Assembly (NCBI GenBank): GCA_964526565.1
Contig: CAZGMC010000035.1
Span: 1-36,862 of the forward strand
Source: CAZGMC01 sp964526565
Lineage (GTDB): Bacteria; Pseudomonadota; Alphaproteobacteria; DSM-16000; Inquilinaceae
Direction: 5' to 3'
Length of the DNA: 36,862 nucleotides
Below the pieces are notes generated by a model, which worked only from the letters and a program-made list of their open reading frames with translations, was not told where the DNA came from and made no database searches. Shown here in pieces: positions 22,547 through 32,028 of the stretch; position 1 is the first letter of the stretch, and each line of letters starts with the position of its first letter. A program made the translations under genes and the position numbers.

Positions 22547-22915
22547 TCAAGTGTCGGTCTTTTTGTTCGCGCCGCCAGTCCCCTGGCCCCCCGCCTGACC
22601 CGGCGTCTGGCCCGCCGCCTGGCCCGGCGCCTGGCCCGCCGCCTGCTCGGTAAGCCGGCCTTCCAGGGCGCAGGCCTCGTCGATGATCACCTCGAACACA
22701 CGGCGGACATAGTCGGGGTCGAGGCCCTGGGCGACGCCGTGGGCGGCGTTGCGGTCCTTGACCTCATCGATGCGGTCGCCGAGCACGACCGGAATGTCGT
22801 TGGCCTGCTTGACGGCGGCAACGCGGCGGACGATGCCCTGGCGCACGGCCAGCAGCTCGACGATGCGGTCGTCGACGGCATCGATCTCGCGGCGGAGCGG
22901 GTCGAGGACTTTCAT
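22547..22915 (-). CDS. Chorismate mutase family protein (AroQ class) with a repetitive C-terminal tail
   Basis: 122 residues. Residues 1-90 match the all-helical AroQ chorismate mutase/isochorismate-pyruvate lyase fold: PLRREIDAVDDRIVELLAVR (active-site Arg), RRVAAVKQAN (Lys), PVVLGDRIDEV, LDPDYVRRVFEVIIDEA. The order of charged residues is nearer to the PchB-like and stand-alone CM proteins than to the E. coli P-protein. Expected reaction: chorismate to prephenate, for Phe/Tyr synthesis. Residues ~93-122 are a Gly-Gln rich tail of four-residue xxGQ units encoded by a 12-bp tandem repeat, not part of the fold. The gene sits between pdhC (9-base gap) and lpdA (70-base gap), an unusual place; whether the operon position has meaning is not known. 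No strong ribosome-binding site, so translation may be coupled to pdhC. Confidence 0.82.
   Translation of the reverse strand: MKVLDPLRREIDAVDDRIVELLAVRQGIVRRVAAVKQANDIPVVLGDRIDEVKDRNAAHGVAQGLDPDYVRRVFEVIIDEACALEGRLTEQAAGQAPGQAAGQTPGQAGGQGTGGANKKTDT
22583..22642. repeat. 12-bp tandem repeat, five copies, in the tail of the chorismate mutase gene
   Basis: Successive units CTGGCCCCCCGC, CTGACCCGGCGT, CTGGCCCGCCGC, CTGGCCCGGCGC and CTGGCCCGCCGC on the plus strand. On the coding strand each gives four residues (xxGQ), so the array lengthens the protein tail without changing frame. Confidence 0.88.
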
Positions 22916-22924
22916 GGGCCCGGC

Positions 22925-24328
<1,404 letters not shown>

Positions 24329-24388
24329 GGCGGTCTCCCCGGCGGGCGTTCTTGTCTGGGCGGTCGGCCGTTCTTCAATGGCAGGCGT

Positions 24389-25801
24389 TCAGTCGCGGTA
24401 GCAGACCGCCTTGGCCGCGGCGACGATGCTTTCCGCCTGCGGCAGGGTCAGGCGCTCCAGGTTGGCGGCATAGGGCATGGGCACGTCGGCGGCGCACACC
24501 CGCACCACCGGCGCGTCCAGATAGTCGAAGGCGTGCTCCATCATCTGCGCCGCCAGCTCCGAGCCGAGACCGGCGAACGGCCAGCCCTCCTCGGCGGCGA
24601 CCAGCCGGTTGGTCTTCTTGACCGAGTTGACGATGGTCTGGGTGTCGAACGGACGGATCGAGCGCAGGTCGATGACCTCGGCATCGATCCCCTCCTCGGC
24701 CAGCACCAGGGCCGCCTCGATTGCCTTGCCGGTGGTCAGCGAGTGGGACACGATGGTTACGTCGCGGCCCGGCCGCACCACCTTGGCCTTGCCGATCGGC
24801 ACGACGAACTCCGGGTCCACCGGCACGTCGAAGCTGTGGCCGTAGAGGATCTCGTTCTCCAGGAAGATGACCGGGTTGGGATCGCGGATCGCCGCCTTGA
24901 GCAGGCCCTTGGCGTCGGCCGCCGTCCACGGCGACACCACCTTCAGCCCCGGACAGTGGGCGTACCAGCTGGAGTATTCCTGGCTGTGCTGGGCGCCGAC
25001 ACGAGCGGCAGCGCCGTTCGGCCCGCGGTAGACGATCGGGCAGCCCATCTGGCCGCCGGACATGTACAGGGTCTTGGCCGCCGAGTTGATCAGATGGTCC
25101 ATGGCCTGCATGGCGAAGTTGAACGTCATGAACTCGATGATCGGCCGCAAGCCGCCGAACGCGGCGCCGACGCCCAGGCCGGCGAAGCCGTGCTCGGTGA
25201 TCGGCGTGTCGATGACGCGCTTCGGCCCGAACTCGTCGAGCAGGCCCTGGCTGATTTTGTAGGCGCCCTGGTACTCGGCGACCTCCTCGCCCATCAGGAA
25301 CACGGTCGGGTCGCGCCGCATCTCCTCGGCCATGGCGTCGCGCAGCGCCTCGCGCACGGTCAGCCGCTTCGTCTCGGCGAAGTACTTCTCCTCCTCGTCG
25401 GGCGGGGCGGTCGGCCCGGCCGGCGGCGGCGCAGCCTCCGACGGCTCGCGCTTCGGCTCGGCCGGCGCCCTGGCTTCGGCCGGGACCTCCGCCGGGGTCG
25501 CCTGGGGGGCCGGGGCGGCCGGTTCGGCCGCCGCCTGATCGAGGGCCGAGGCGTCCTCGCCCTCCTCCAGCAGGATGGCGATCGGCGTGTTGACGGCCAC
25601 GCCCTCGGTGCCCTCGGCGACCAGGATGCGGCCGAGCACACCCTCGTCGACGGCCTCGACCTCCATGGTCGCCTTGTCGGTCTCCACCTCGGCAATGGCG
25701 TCGCCGGGGCCGATCCCGTCGCCTTCCTTTTTCAGCCAGCGGGCCAGCGTGCCCTCGGTCATGGTCGGCGACAGGGCCGGCATCAGAATCTGTATCGTCA
25801 T
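24389..25801 (-). CDS. pdhB: Pyruvate dehydrogenase E1 component, beta subunit with N-terminal lipoyl domain
   Basis: 470 residues, longer than a plain E1-beta (~330) because residues ~1-80 are a lipoyl domain with Lys in ETDKATMEVEAVDEG, joined by an Ala/Pro/Glu linker to the E1-beta domain (from ~140). The E1-beta part shows FLMGEEVAEYQGAYK, the TPP-side Glu, FGPKRVIDTPITEHGFAGLGVGAA and LRSIRPFDTQTI. A lipoylated E1-beta is typical of Alphaproteobacteria and helps place the organism. With PdhA it decarboxylates pyruvate and reductively acetylates lipoyl groups. The ribosome-binding site is GGAGACG. It lies 91 bases after pdhA, with a 12-bp tandem repeat in the gap. Confidence 0.95.
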   Translation of the reverse strand: MTIQILMPALSPTMTEGTLARWLKKEGDGIGPGDAIAEVETDKATMEVEAVDEGVLGRILVAEGTEGVAVNTPIAILLEEGEDASALDQAAAEPAAPAPQATPAEVPAEARAPAEPKREPSEAAPPPAGPTAPPDEEEKYFAETKRLTVREALRDAMAEEMRRDPTVFLMGEEVAEYQGAYKISQGLLDEFGPKRVIDTPITEHGFAGLGVGAAFGGLRPIIEFMTFNFAMQAMDHLINSAAKTLYMSGGQMGCPIVYRGPNGAAARVGAQHSQEYSSWYAHCPGLKVVSPWTAADAKGLLKAAIRDPNPVIFLENEILYGHSFDVPVDPEFVVPIGKAKVVRPGRDVTIVSHSLTTGKAIEAALVLAEEGIDAEVIDLRSIRPFDTQTIVNSVKKTNRLVAAEEGWPFAGLGSELAAQMMEHAFDYLDAPVVRVCAADVPMPYAANLERLTLPQAESIVAAAKAVCYRD

Positions 25802-25855
25802 GGGTCACGTCTCCGGCAGACCGCGGGCGGCGCGGCAGACCTGTTCGTTCGGCAC

Positions 25856-25891
25856 GGCAGCGGGGCGAGCAGCGGGGCGGGCAGCGGGGCG
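25856..25891. repeat. 12-bp tandem repeat, three copies, directly after pdhA
   Basis: GGCAGCGGGGCG at 25856-25867 and 25880-25891 flank a copy differing in the first base (25868-25879). The array ends one base short of the pdhA stop codon, in the pdhA-pdhB intergenic gap. Confidence 0.88.
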
Positions 25892-25892
25892 G

Positions 25893-26909
25893 TCACGCCT
25901 CGACGTACACGTCCGTCCACAGCTCGGCGGGATCGGGCTCGGGGCTTTGCTGGGCGAACTCGGCCGCGTCGTTGACGACCTTGCGGATGTCACGGTCGAC
26001 GCCCTTCAGGTCGTCCTCGCTGGCGATGCCGGCGTCCAGGAGCAGCTTGCGGACATGGTCGATCGGGTCCGCGGTTTCCTTCATCTTGCTGACCTCCTCC
26101 TTGGACCGGTACTTGGCCGGATCGGACATGGAGTGGCCACGGTAGCGGTAGGTCAGCATTTCCAGGATGTAGGGGCCCTGGCCCGAGCGGGCGTGCTCCA
26201 GCGCCTTCAGGCCGGCGACGCGCACCTCATCCACGTGCATGCCATTCACGGCCTCGCCGGGGATGCCGTAGGCGCGGCCGCGGTCATAGAGGTCGGTGGT
26301 GGCCGAGGCGCGGGCAACCGAGGTGCCCATGCCGTACCGGTTGTTCTCGATGACGTACACCACCGGCAGCTTCCACAACGCCGCCATGTTGAAGCTCTCG
26401 TACACCTGCCCCTGGTTGACCGCGCCGTCGCCCATGTAGCAGTGGCAGACGCCGCCGTCCTCCTTGTACTTGTGGGCAAAGCCCAGGCCGGTGCCGATCG
26501 AGACCTGCGACCCGACAATGCCGTGGCCGCCAAAGAAGTTCTTCTCGCGGCTGAACATGTGCATCGAGCCGCCCTTGCCCTTGGAATAGCCGCCGCGGCG
26601 GCCGGTCAGCTCGGCCATGACGCCGCGCGGGTCCATGCCGGTGGCCAGCATGTGACCGTGGTCGCGATAGGCGGTGATGACGGTATCGCCCGGTTCGGCC
26701 GTCTTGGTCATGCCGACGACGACCGCCTCCTGACCGATGTAGAGGTGGCAGAAGCCGCCGATCAGACCCATGCCGTACAGCTGGCCGGCCTTCTCCTCGA
26801 ACCGGCGGATCAGCAGCATGTCGCGGTAGAACTTGAGCAATTCGTCCGGAGAAAGCGCCGCGGCCTGAAGGCCTTGGGCTTCCTGCACGGCAGGTTCAGT
26901 CTGGGCCAA
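25893..26909 (-). CDS. pdhA: Pyruvate dehydrogenase E1 component, alpha subunit
   Basis: 338 residues, the usual size. The thiamine-diphosphate/Mg site begins GDGAVNQGQVYESFNMAALW and ends VIENN; the conserved loop YRYRGHSMSDP is present, as is GSMHMFSREKNFFGGHGIVG near the middle. Catalyses the TPP-dependent decarboxylation of pyruvate with PdhB. The start is a TTG codon: it has an excellent ribosome-binding site (GGGAGGAAACC), and there is no better ATG nearby in frame. First gene of the PDH run, with an ftsB-like gene 249 bases upstream. The intervening region should hold the operon promoter. Confidence 0.95.
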   Translation of the reverse strand: MAQTEPAVQEAQGLQAAALSPDELLKFYRDMLLIRRFEEKAGQLYGMGLIGGFCHLYIGQEAVVVGMTKTAEPGDTVITAYRDHGHMLATGMDPRGVMAELTGRRGGYSKGKGGSMHMFSREKNFFGGHGIVGSQVSIGTGLGFAHKYKEDGGVCHCYMGDGAVNQGQVYESFNMAALWKLPVVYVIENNRYGMGTSVARASATTDLYDRGRAYGIPGEAVNGMHVDEVRVAGLKALEHARSGQGPYILEMLTYRYRGHSMSDPAKYRSKEEVSKMKETADPIDHVRKLLLDAGIASEDDLKGVDRDIRKVVNDAAEFAQQSPEPDPAELWTDVYVEA

Positions 26910-27158
26910 GGTTTCCTCCCGAGTCTCTTATGCAGCCCTGTTTTTCGCACAGGTCCTGCGAGAACACACCGGCGCTGCGATCGGTTCCTGACTGCAAGTC
27001 CTAGCACCGGGCTCGGCCGGCACGCAAGCGCGGGCGCGGCTGCCAGGGTGCGCTTTGCGCCGAAAGGCAGATTGACCGAACAGGCGGCGGATCAAGGGCA
27101 CCGGCCCAGGCCTGAACCGGGGGCCTGAACCGGGGGCCTGAACCGGGGGAACGACTGG
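26910..27158. other. pdhA upstream region
   Basis: 249 bases between the ftsB-like gene and pdhA on the same strand. It contains the strong pdhA ribosome-binding site at its left end and a 13-bp tandem repeat at its right end. No clear promoter boxes, operator or riboswitch is recognised. Confidence 0.3.
27109..27147. repeat. 13-bp tandem repeat, three copies, after the ftsB-like gene
   Basis: GGCCTGAACCGGG occurs three times without gaps or changes at 27109-27121, 27122-27134 and 27135-27147, starting 11 bases downstream of the ftsB-like stop codon in the direction of transcription. Confidence 0.92.
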
Positions 27159-27494
27159 CTAGGGCGCCGGCGCTGCGTCTTCGCGTCCGAAATAGATGAC
27201 GACGTCGTCCGGATGGCCGTAGTTGAGCATCGTGCGGATGCGCTCGTCCAGCATGTCGAGGTCGATGCCGTCGGGGGCGAGCAGCTCGGTGCGGTGCTGC
27301 AGCCGTTGCCGCTCGACGCGCAGCGCCTCCAGCGTCGCACGGGCCTCGTCGGTCTGCCCGGCCAGCCGGCTGCGGGCGATGACGCCGTGGTCGCCCTGCA
27401 TGGCGTGATAGCCGAGATAGGCGATCACGCATATGCCGAGCGCCGGCAGCAGCACCGGCCTGAATCTCCGCTTGAGGAACGCGATCGAAGTCAT
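27159..27494 (-). CDS. ftsB: Septum formation initiator family protein (FtsB/DivIC-like)
   Basis: 111 residues. A single membrane helix near the N-terminus (VLLPALGICVIAYLGYHAM) follows a basic MTSIAFLKRRFRP segment, so the bulk lies in the periplasm. A coiled coil follows (about 45-75: DEARATLEALRVERQRLQHR), then the conserved DxxxLDERIRTMLNYGHPDDVVI segment. This matches the FtsB/DivIC family, which joins FtsL and FtsQ at the division septum. Position immediately upstream of pdhA is the usual alphaproteobacterial location. The frame continues upstream without a start that fits the family. The region before it is the divergent promoter region of the trehalose module. Confidence 0.85.
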   Translation of the reverse strand: MTSIAFLKRRFRPVLLPALGICVIAYLGYHAMQGDHGVIARSRLAGQTDEARATLEALRVERQRLQHRTELLAPDGIDLDMLDERIRTMLNYGHPDDVVIYFGREDAAPAP

Positions 27495-27856
27495 TGCCGG
27501 GATACGATCATGCGCCACCCGGGAAGTCAATGGACCTGATCGTGGCGGCACTGCGGCGATGCTGCGCGACAGCGCCGGCGCGGCTGTTGCCAGGAGCATA
27601 TTCCTTGTTGCGATGCGATTTCGGCCTTGCCATGCGATTTCGGCGAAGAATCGGCCGAAAAGGGCACCCGCCCCGCGGCCAAACGTGCTACAACGAGATG
27701 CGCCGCCGCGTACACGTCTGAAACGCAACGATCGTGGGTGCCCGCAGGCCGGCGATCCGGACCGAACGGAGTCGGGCCCGCTTTCCGGGCCATTGGCGGT
27801 TGCCGATCCTGTCCGTCCTGTGTGGCCCACATGCGAAGCCATCACAGAGACGCCTC
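27495..27856. promoter_or_regulatory. Divergent control region between ftsB and the trehalose module
   Basis: 362 bases with no supported gene. Two identical copies of ATGCGATTTCGGC lie at 27613-27625 and 27632-27644, a 19-base period, roughly two helical turns. The second copy runs into an inverted repeat, TTTCGG(11 nt)CCGAAA, at about 27638-27660. Such paired sites about 200 bases before the first trehalose gene could bind a regulator, but no regulator gene is adjacent and the sites are unproven. Confidence 0.35.
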
Positions 27857-28624
27857 ATGAGCGAAACCCAGCTGGACCACCTGCCCAAGATCAACGAGAT
27901 GGGCATTGCCGCATTCATCGTCGATCTGGACGGCGTGGTCACCGATACGGCCGCAGAGCACGCCAAGGCGTGGAAGCAGCTGTTCGACGAGTACCTGAAG
28001 GTGGTTGCCGAGCGCGAGGGCAAGCCGTTCGTGCCGTTCGACCTGGACACCGACTATCTGACCTATGTCGACGGCAAGCCGCGCTATGACGGCGTCAGGG
28101 ACTTTCTGAAGTCGCGCGGCATCGATCTGCCGTTCGGCGACCCAAGCGATCCCCCGGAGATGGAAACCGTATGCGGCCTGGGCAACAAGAAGAACCTGTT
28201 GTTCAACGAGGTGGTCCGCACCGAGGGGGTCGAGGTCTTCCCCAGCACCGAGACCGTCCTGCGCCACCTCCGCGAGCAGGGCGTCAAGACGGCCGTCGTC
28301 TCGTCTTCGAAGAACTGCAAGCTGGTGCTGGAGAGCGTCGGGCTGCTCGACCTGTTCGATGTGATGGTCGACGGCAACTACTCCGCGGAGCACGGCCTGC
28401 CCGGCAAGCCCGCGCCCGACACCTACATCCGGGCATGCGAGCTGCTGAACGTCAGGCCCGAGGAGTCGGCGATGGTCGAGGACGCGACCGTCGGCGTCGA
28501 GTCCGGCGTTGCCGGCAATTTCAAGTACGTCATCGGCGTCGACCGCGGCGTCGGCAAAGAGGCGTTGCGCGAGAAGGGCGCCAACGTCGTGGTGAATGAT
28601 CTGGGAGACCTGGACATTGAGTGA
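27857..28624 (+). CDS. HAD-superfamily beta-phosphoglucomutase-like protein
   Basis: 255 residues. HAD motif I DLDGVVTD (nucleophile Asp23, acid/base Asp25), motif II VVSSSKN, motif III Lys in GKPAPDTY and motif IV VEDATVGVESG give an intact catalytic core; a helical cap lies between residues ~40 and 115. The segment CGLGNKKNLLF resembles the cap loop of beta-phosphoglucomutases. Expected reaction: beta-glucose-1-phosphate to glucose-6-phosphate. That is the step needed after a GH65 phosphorylase, encoded two genes downstream. The start has only a weak GAGACG box; the longer open frame upstream lacks similarity. The gene overlaps the following phosphatase gene by 8 bases. A generic HAD phosphatase is the alternative, but context favours the mutase. 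Confidence 0.85.
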   Translation: MSETQLDHLPKINEMGIAAFIVDLDGVVTDTAAEHAKAWKQLFDEYLKVVAEREGKPFVPFDLDTDYLTYVDGKPRYDGVRDFLKSRGIDLPFGDPSDPPEMETVCGLGNKKNLLFNEVVRTEGVEVFPSTETVLRHLREQGVKTAVVSSSKNCKLVLESVGLLDLFDVMVDGNYSAEHGLPGKPAPDTYIRACELLNVRPEESAMVEDATVGVESGVAGNFKYVIGVDRGVGKEALREKGANVVVNDLGDLDIE

Positions 28625-29444
28625 GACCGCCTCCATCGAGCAGCGGCCGGTGCGCGAGGTACCGGACGCGCTCGCCCGCTTCGACGACCTGAAGGCTGCG
28701 ATCGGCGATCGCACCCCGGCCATGTTCCTGGACTACGACGGCACCCTGACGCCGATCGTCGACCGGCCGGAGCTGGCCATCCTGTCGGACGAGGGGCGCG
28801 CCGTCGTCGATACCCTGGCGAAGAAGCTGCCCACCGCCGCGGTCAGCGGCCGCGACCGGCCCGATGTGGAAAAGCTGATCGGCCTGGACAGCCTGATCTA
28901 TGTCGGCAGCCACGGCTTCGACATTACCGTGCCGGGCGGCAAGAAGATCGAGAACCCGATCACCGGCGACTACCAGCCGATGCTGGACCGCGTCGAGCAG
29001 CGCCTGCACGAGAAGCTGGACCCGATCCAGGGCGCGCTGGTCGAGCGCAAGAAGTTCTCCATCGCTGCGCACTACCGGCTCGTCCCGGACGCCGACTACC
29101 CGAAATTCCGCCAGGCGCTGGACGAGATCGACGCCAGCGAGCCGGAAATGAAGGAGAAGTCGGGCAAGAAGGTGTTCGAGCTGCAGCCAAAGCTGGACTG
29201 GGACAAGGGCAAGGCCGTCCTGTGGCTGCTCAAGGCGCTCGACCTCGACGGGCCTGAATACGTGCCAATGTTCTTCGGTGACGACGTCACCGACGAGGAC
29301 GCCTTCGGCGCCCTGCAGGGCCGCGGCCTGTCGGTCATCGTTGCGGCCAAGAGCGATGACGACACCGACCGCGTCACCGCCGCCACCTACCGCGTCCACG
29401 ACACGGACGAGCTGCTGGAGCTGCTGCGCCGGCTGACGCCGTGA
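28617..29444 (+). CDS. otsB: Trehalose-6-phosphate phosphatase
   Basis: 275 residues from a TTG start. HAD motif I is FLDYDGTLTPIV (Asp39, Asp41); the terminal motif is FFGDDVTDEDAF; KAVLWLLKAL and SGRDRPDVEKL also match the OtsB family. It releases trehalose from trehalose-6-phosphate. The TTG overlaps the preceding stop (TTGAGTGA) and has GGGAG about 9 bases upstream, giving a product that begins MSET; an ATG at 28596, inside the end of the upstream gene, is the alternative and lacks a good box. No otsA (trehalose-6-phosphate synthase) gene is in the window, so the substrate must come from elsewhere. The gene sits between the mutase-like and GH65 genes. Confidence 0.88.
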   Translation: MSETASIEQRPVREVPDALARFDDLKAAIGDRTPAMFLDYDGTLTPIVDRPELAILSDEGRAVVDTLAKKLPTAAVSGRDRPDVEKLIGLDSLIYVGSHGFDITVPGGKKIENPITGDYQPMLDRVEQRLHEKLDPIQGALVERKKFSIAAHYRLVPDADYPKFRQALDEIDASEPEMKEKSGKKVFELQPKLDWDKGKAVLWLLKALDLDGPEYVPMFFGDDVTDEDAFGALQGRGLSVIVAAKSDDDTDRVTAATYRVHDTDELLELLRRLTP

Positions 29445-29497
29445 CCGGCAACGGGCGGCAGCGCTCAACGAAAACCAACGAAACCGGGCGAGGAATC

Positions 29498-31954
29498 ATG
29501 CACGACTGGACCCTGGCCTACGACGACTTCGATCCGAAGATGCAGGGCCTGCGCGAGGCGCTCTGCACCCTCGGCAACGGCTATGTCTGCACGCGCGGCG
29601 CCTTCACCACGGAGCAGGCCGACGACACCCACTACCCCGGCACCTATCTGGCCGGCGGCTACAACCGGCTGGAGACCGAGATTTCCGGCCGCATGATCGA
29701 GAACGAGGATCTGGTCAACCTGCCGAACTGGCTGGTCCTCAATTTCCGGCCGGTCGACGGCGACTGGCTGCGCCTGGCCGACGTCGAGATCCTGAAGTTC
29801 CGCCAGGACCTGGACCTGAAGGCCGGCGTGCTGAAGATCGAGATGCGGATCAAGGACCAACAGGGCCGCGAGACCACGGTCCTGCAGCGCCGCTTCGTCA
29901 GCATGGCCGACCGGCACGTCGCCGCCATCGCGATGACGCTGACGCCAGAGAACTGGTCGGGGCCGGTGGAGATCCTGTCGGCCATCGACGGCCGGATCAT
30001 CAACTACGGCGTCAAACGCTACCGCGAGCTCAACAGCAGGCACCTGGACCCGCTGGAGACGGCCGACTTCAACGGCGAGCTCAGCGGCGACGACATGATC
30101 TGCCTGGTCGTCGAGACCAATCAGTCGAAGCTGCGCATCGGCCAGGCGGCCCGCACCCGCATCTATCGCGACGGCCACCTGGTCGACGGGCAGCTCAAGG
30201 TGTCGACCGAGCCCGGCCACCCCGCCCAGACCATCGGCTTCAATGCCCTGGAGGGCGTGCCGATGACCGTGGAGAAGGTCGTCTCGCTGTACACGTCCAA
30301 GGACTTCGCCATCTCTGAGCCGGGCCTGGCGGCGCGCGAGGCGGTCGACCGCGCCGGCTCGTTCGACGAGCTGCTGCGCGAGCATGTCCGCACCTGGGAC
30401 ACCATCTGGAAGATCAGCGACATCCGCGTGAACCGGGACGAGCTGAACGCGCAGATGATCCTGCGGCTGCACGTGTTCCACCTGTTCCAGACGCTGTCGC
30501 CCAACACGATCGAGCTGGACGCCGGTGCCCCGGCCCGCGGCTGGCACGGCGAGGCCTATCGCGGCCACGTCTTCTGGGACGAGCTGTACATCCTGCCGTA
30601 CATCGACTTCCGCCTGCCGGAGTTGAGCCGCACCCTGCTGGAGTACCGCTACAACCGGCTGCCCAAGGCGCGGCTGGCGGCGCAGGCCGCGCAGCTCAAG
30701 GGCGCCATGTTCCCGTGGCAGAGCGGCAGCGACGGGCGCGAGGAAAGCCAGGTCATGCACCTCAACCCGCGCTCCGGCCGCTGGGTGCCCGACCACAGCT
30801 ACCAGCAGCGCCACGTCAACCTGGCGATCGCCTACAATACTTGGATGCACTACAAGGTCACCGGCGAGATGCACGCGCTCGAGAACATGGGCACGGAGCT
30901 GATCGTCGAAATCACCCGGCTGTTCGCCGCGCTGGTCTCCTGGAACGCCGAGCGCGAGGGCGGCCGCTATGACCTGAACGGTGTGATGGGCCCCGACGAA
31001 TACCACGAGTCCTACCCCGACTCCGACGAGCCCGGCCTGAACAACAACGCCTACACCAACGTCATGGTGTCGTGGCTGATGGACACGGCCGAGGCGGCGC
31101 TGAACGAGCTGGACGACGCCCGCCGCGCCCAGATCATGGAGCGCCTGGACATCACCGAGGAGGAGCGCGAGCGCTGGCGGCACATCGCGCGGCACATGTA
31201 CGTGCCGTTCCACGATGACGGGATCATCAGCCAGTTCGAGGGCTACCAGACCCTCAAGGAGTTCGACTGGGCCGGCTATCGCGAGAAGTACGGCAACATC
31301 CAGCGGCTCGACCGCATCCTGGAGGCCGAGGGCGATTCGGCGGACCACTACCAGCTGTCCAAGCAGGCCGACACGCTGATGCTGTTCTACCTGTTCAACG
31401 AGGAGCAGGTGGCCGCACGGCTGGAGAGCCTGGGCTACAAGTACAGCCCGGACATGTGGCTGAAGAACATCGACTACTATCTGGCCCGCACCTCGCACGG
31501 CTCGACGCTGAGCTATCTGGTCCACTCGTGGATCCTGGCGCGGTCGCGGCCGGAGCAGGCCTGGGAGCTGTACGTCAAGGCCCTGCAGAGCGACATCTCA
31601 GACATCCAGGGCGGCACCACCGCCGAGGGCATCCACCTGGGCCTGATGGCCGGCACGGTGGACGTGGTGCAGCGCTGCCTGACCGGCTTCGACATCCGCC
31701 ACGGCGAGATGCGCTTCGACCCGCACATGATCGGGCCGATCAGGGAGATCGCCCTGAAGCTGCGCTACCAGGGCCACTGGCTCGACGTGGCGATCAGCGA
31801 GGATGAGATCGCCATCGAGCTCGACCATGGCTGGCGCGAGAGGGGCGATCGTTTCCCGATCTGGATCGGCGACCGCAAGGAGGAGTTCGAACCCGGCGTC
31901 CGCCGCACCGTCCCCCTCGCGGCCTCCGCGCCGATGGCGGCGACCGGAGAATAG
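29498..31954 (+). CDS. Glycoside hydrolase family 65 phosphorylase (probable trehalose phosphorylase)
   Basis: 818 residues. GH65 layout: N-terminal beta-sandwich (~1-270), helical linker, then an (alpha/alpha)6 barrel with GHVFWDELYILPY, the catalytic acid in GVMGPDEYHE (Glu501), and the phosphate-binding segments TSHGSTLS and GGTTAEGIHLG, followed by a small C-terminal beta-sandwich. GH65 enzymes phosphorolyse alpha-linked diglucosides such as trehalose, maltose or kojibiose to beta-glucose-1-phosphate plus glucose. Trehalose is the likeliest substrate here because a trehalose-6-phosphate phosphatase and a beta-phosphoglucomutase-like gene precede it. The start has a GCGAGGA box; the frame extends 19 codons upstream without similarity. 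Last gene of the module, 53 bases after otsB, followed by a strong hairpin. Confidence 0.9.
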   Translation: MHDWTLAYDDFDPKMQGLREALCTLGNGYVCTRGAFTTEQADDTHYPGTYLAGGYNRLETEISGRMIENEDLVNLPNWLVLNFRPVDGDWLRLADVEILKFRQDLDLKAGVLKIEMRIKDQQGRETTVLQRRFVSMADRHVAAIAMTLTPENWSGPVEILSAIDGRIINYGVKRYRELNSRHLDPLETADFNGELSGDDMICLVVETNQSKLRIGQAARTRIYRDGHLVDGQLKVSTEPGHPAQTIGFNALEGVPMTVEKVVSLYTSKDFAISEPGLAAREAVDRAGSFDELLREHVRTWDTIWKISDIRVNRDELNAQMILRLHVFHLFQTLSPNTIELDAGAPARGWHGEAYRGHVFWDELYILPYIDFRLPELSRTLLEYRYNRLPKARLAAQAAQLKGAMFPWQSGSDGREESQVMHLNPRSGRWVPDHSYQQRHVNLAIAYNTWMHYKVTGEMHALENMGTELIVEITRLFAALVSWNAEREGGRYDLNGVMGPDEYHESYPDSDEPGLNNNAYTNVMVSWLMDTAEAALNELDDARRAQIMERLDITEEERERWRHIARHMYVPFHDDGIISQFEGYQTLKEFDWAGYREKYGNIQRLDRILEAEGDSADHYQLSKQADTLMLFYLFNEEQVAARLESLGYKYSPDMWLKNIDYYLARTSHGSTLSYLVHSWILARSRPEQAWELYVKALQSDISDIQGGTTAEGIHLGLMAGTVDVVQRCLTGFDIRHGEMRFDPHMIGPIREIALKLRYQGHWLDVAISEDEIAIELDHGWRERGDRFPIWIGDRKEEFEPGVRRTVPLAASAPMAATGE

Positions 31955-31966
31955 CTGCACACCCTG

Positions 31967-31995
31967 CTCCCTCCCCCGCCGTGCGGGGGAGGGAG
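31967..31995. terminator. Bidirectional terminator-like hairpin between convergent genes
   Basis: A perfect 12-bp stem, CTCCCTCCCCCG against CGGGGGAGGGAG, around a 5-base loop (CCGTG), followed on the plus strand by TTTC. It lies between the end of the GH65 gene and the end of the enolase gene and can serve both transcripts. The T run is short, so Rho-independent strength is uncertain. Similar C/G hairpins recur in many GC-rich genomes as intergenic repeats. Confidence 0.75.
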
Positions 31996-32028
31996 TTTCA
32001 GGGCGCGCCAGCAACCAGCGTCAGGAGA

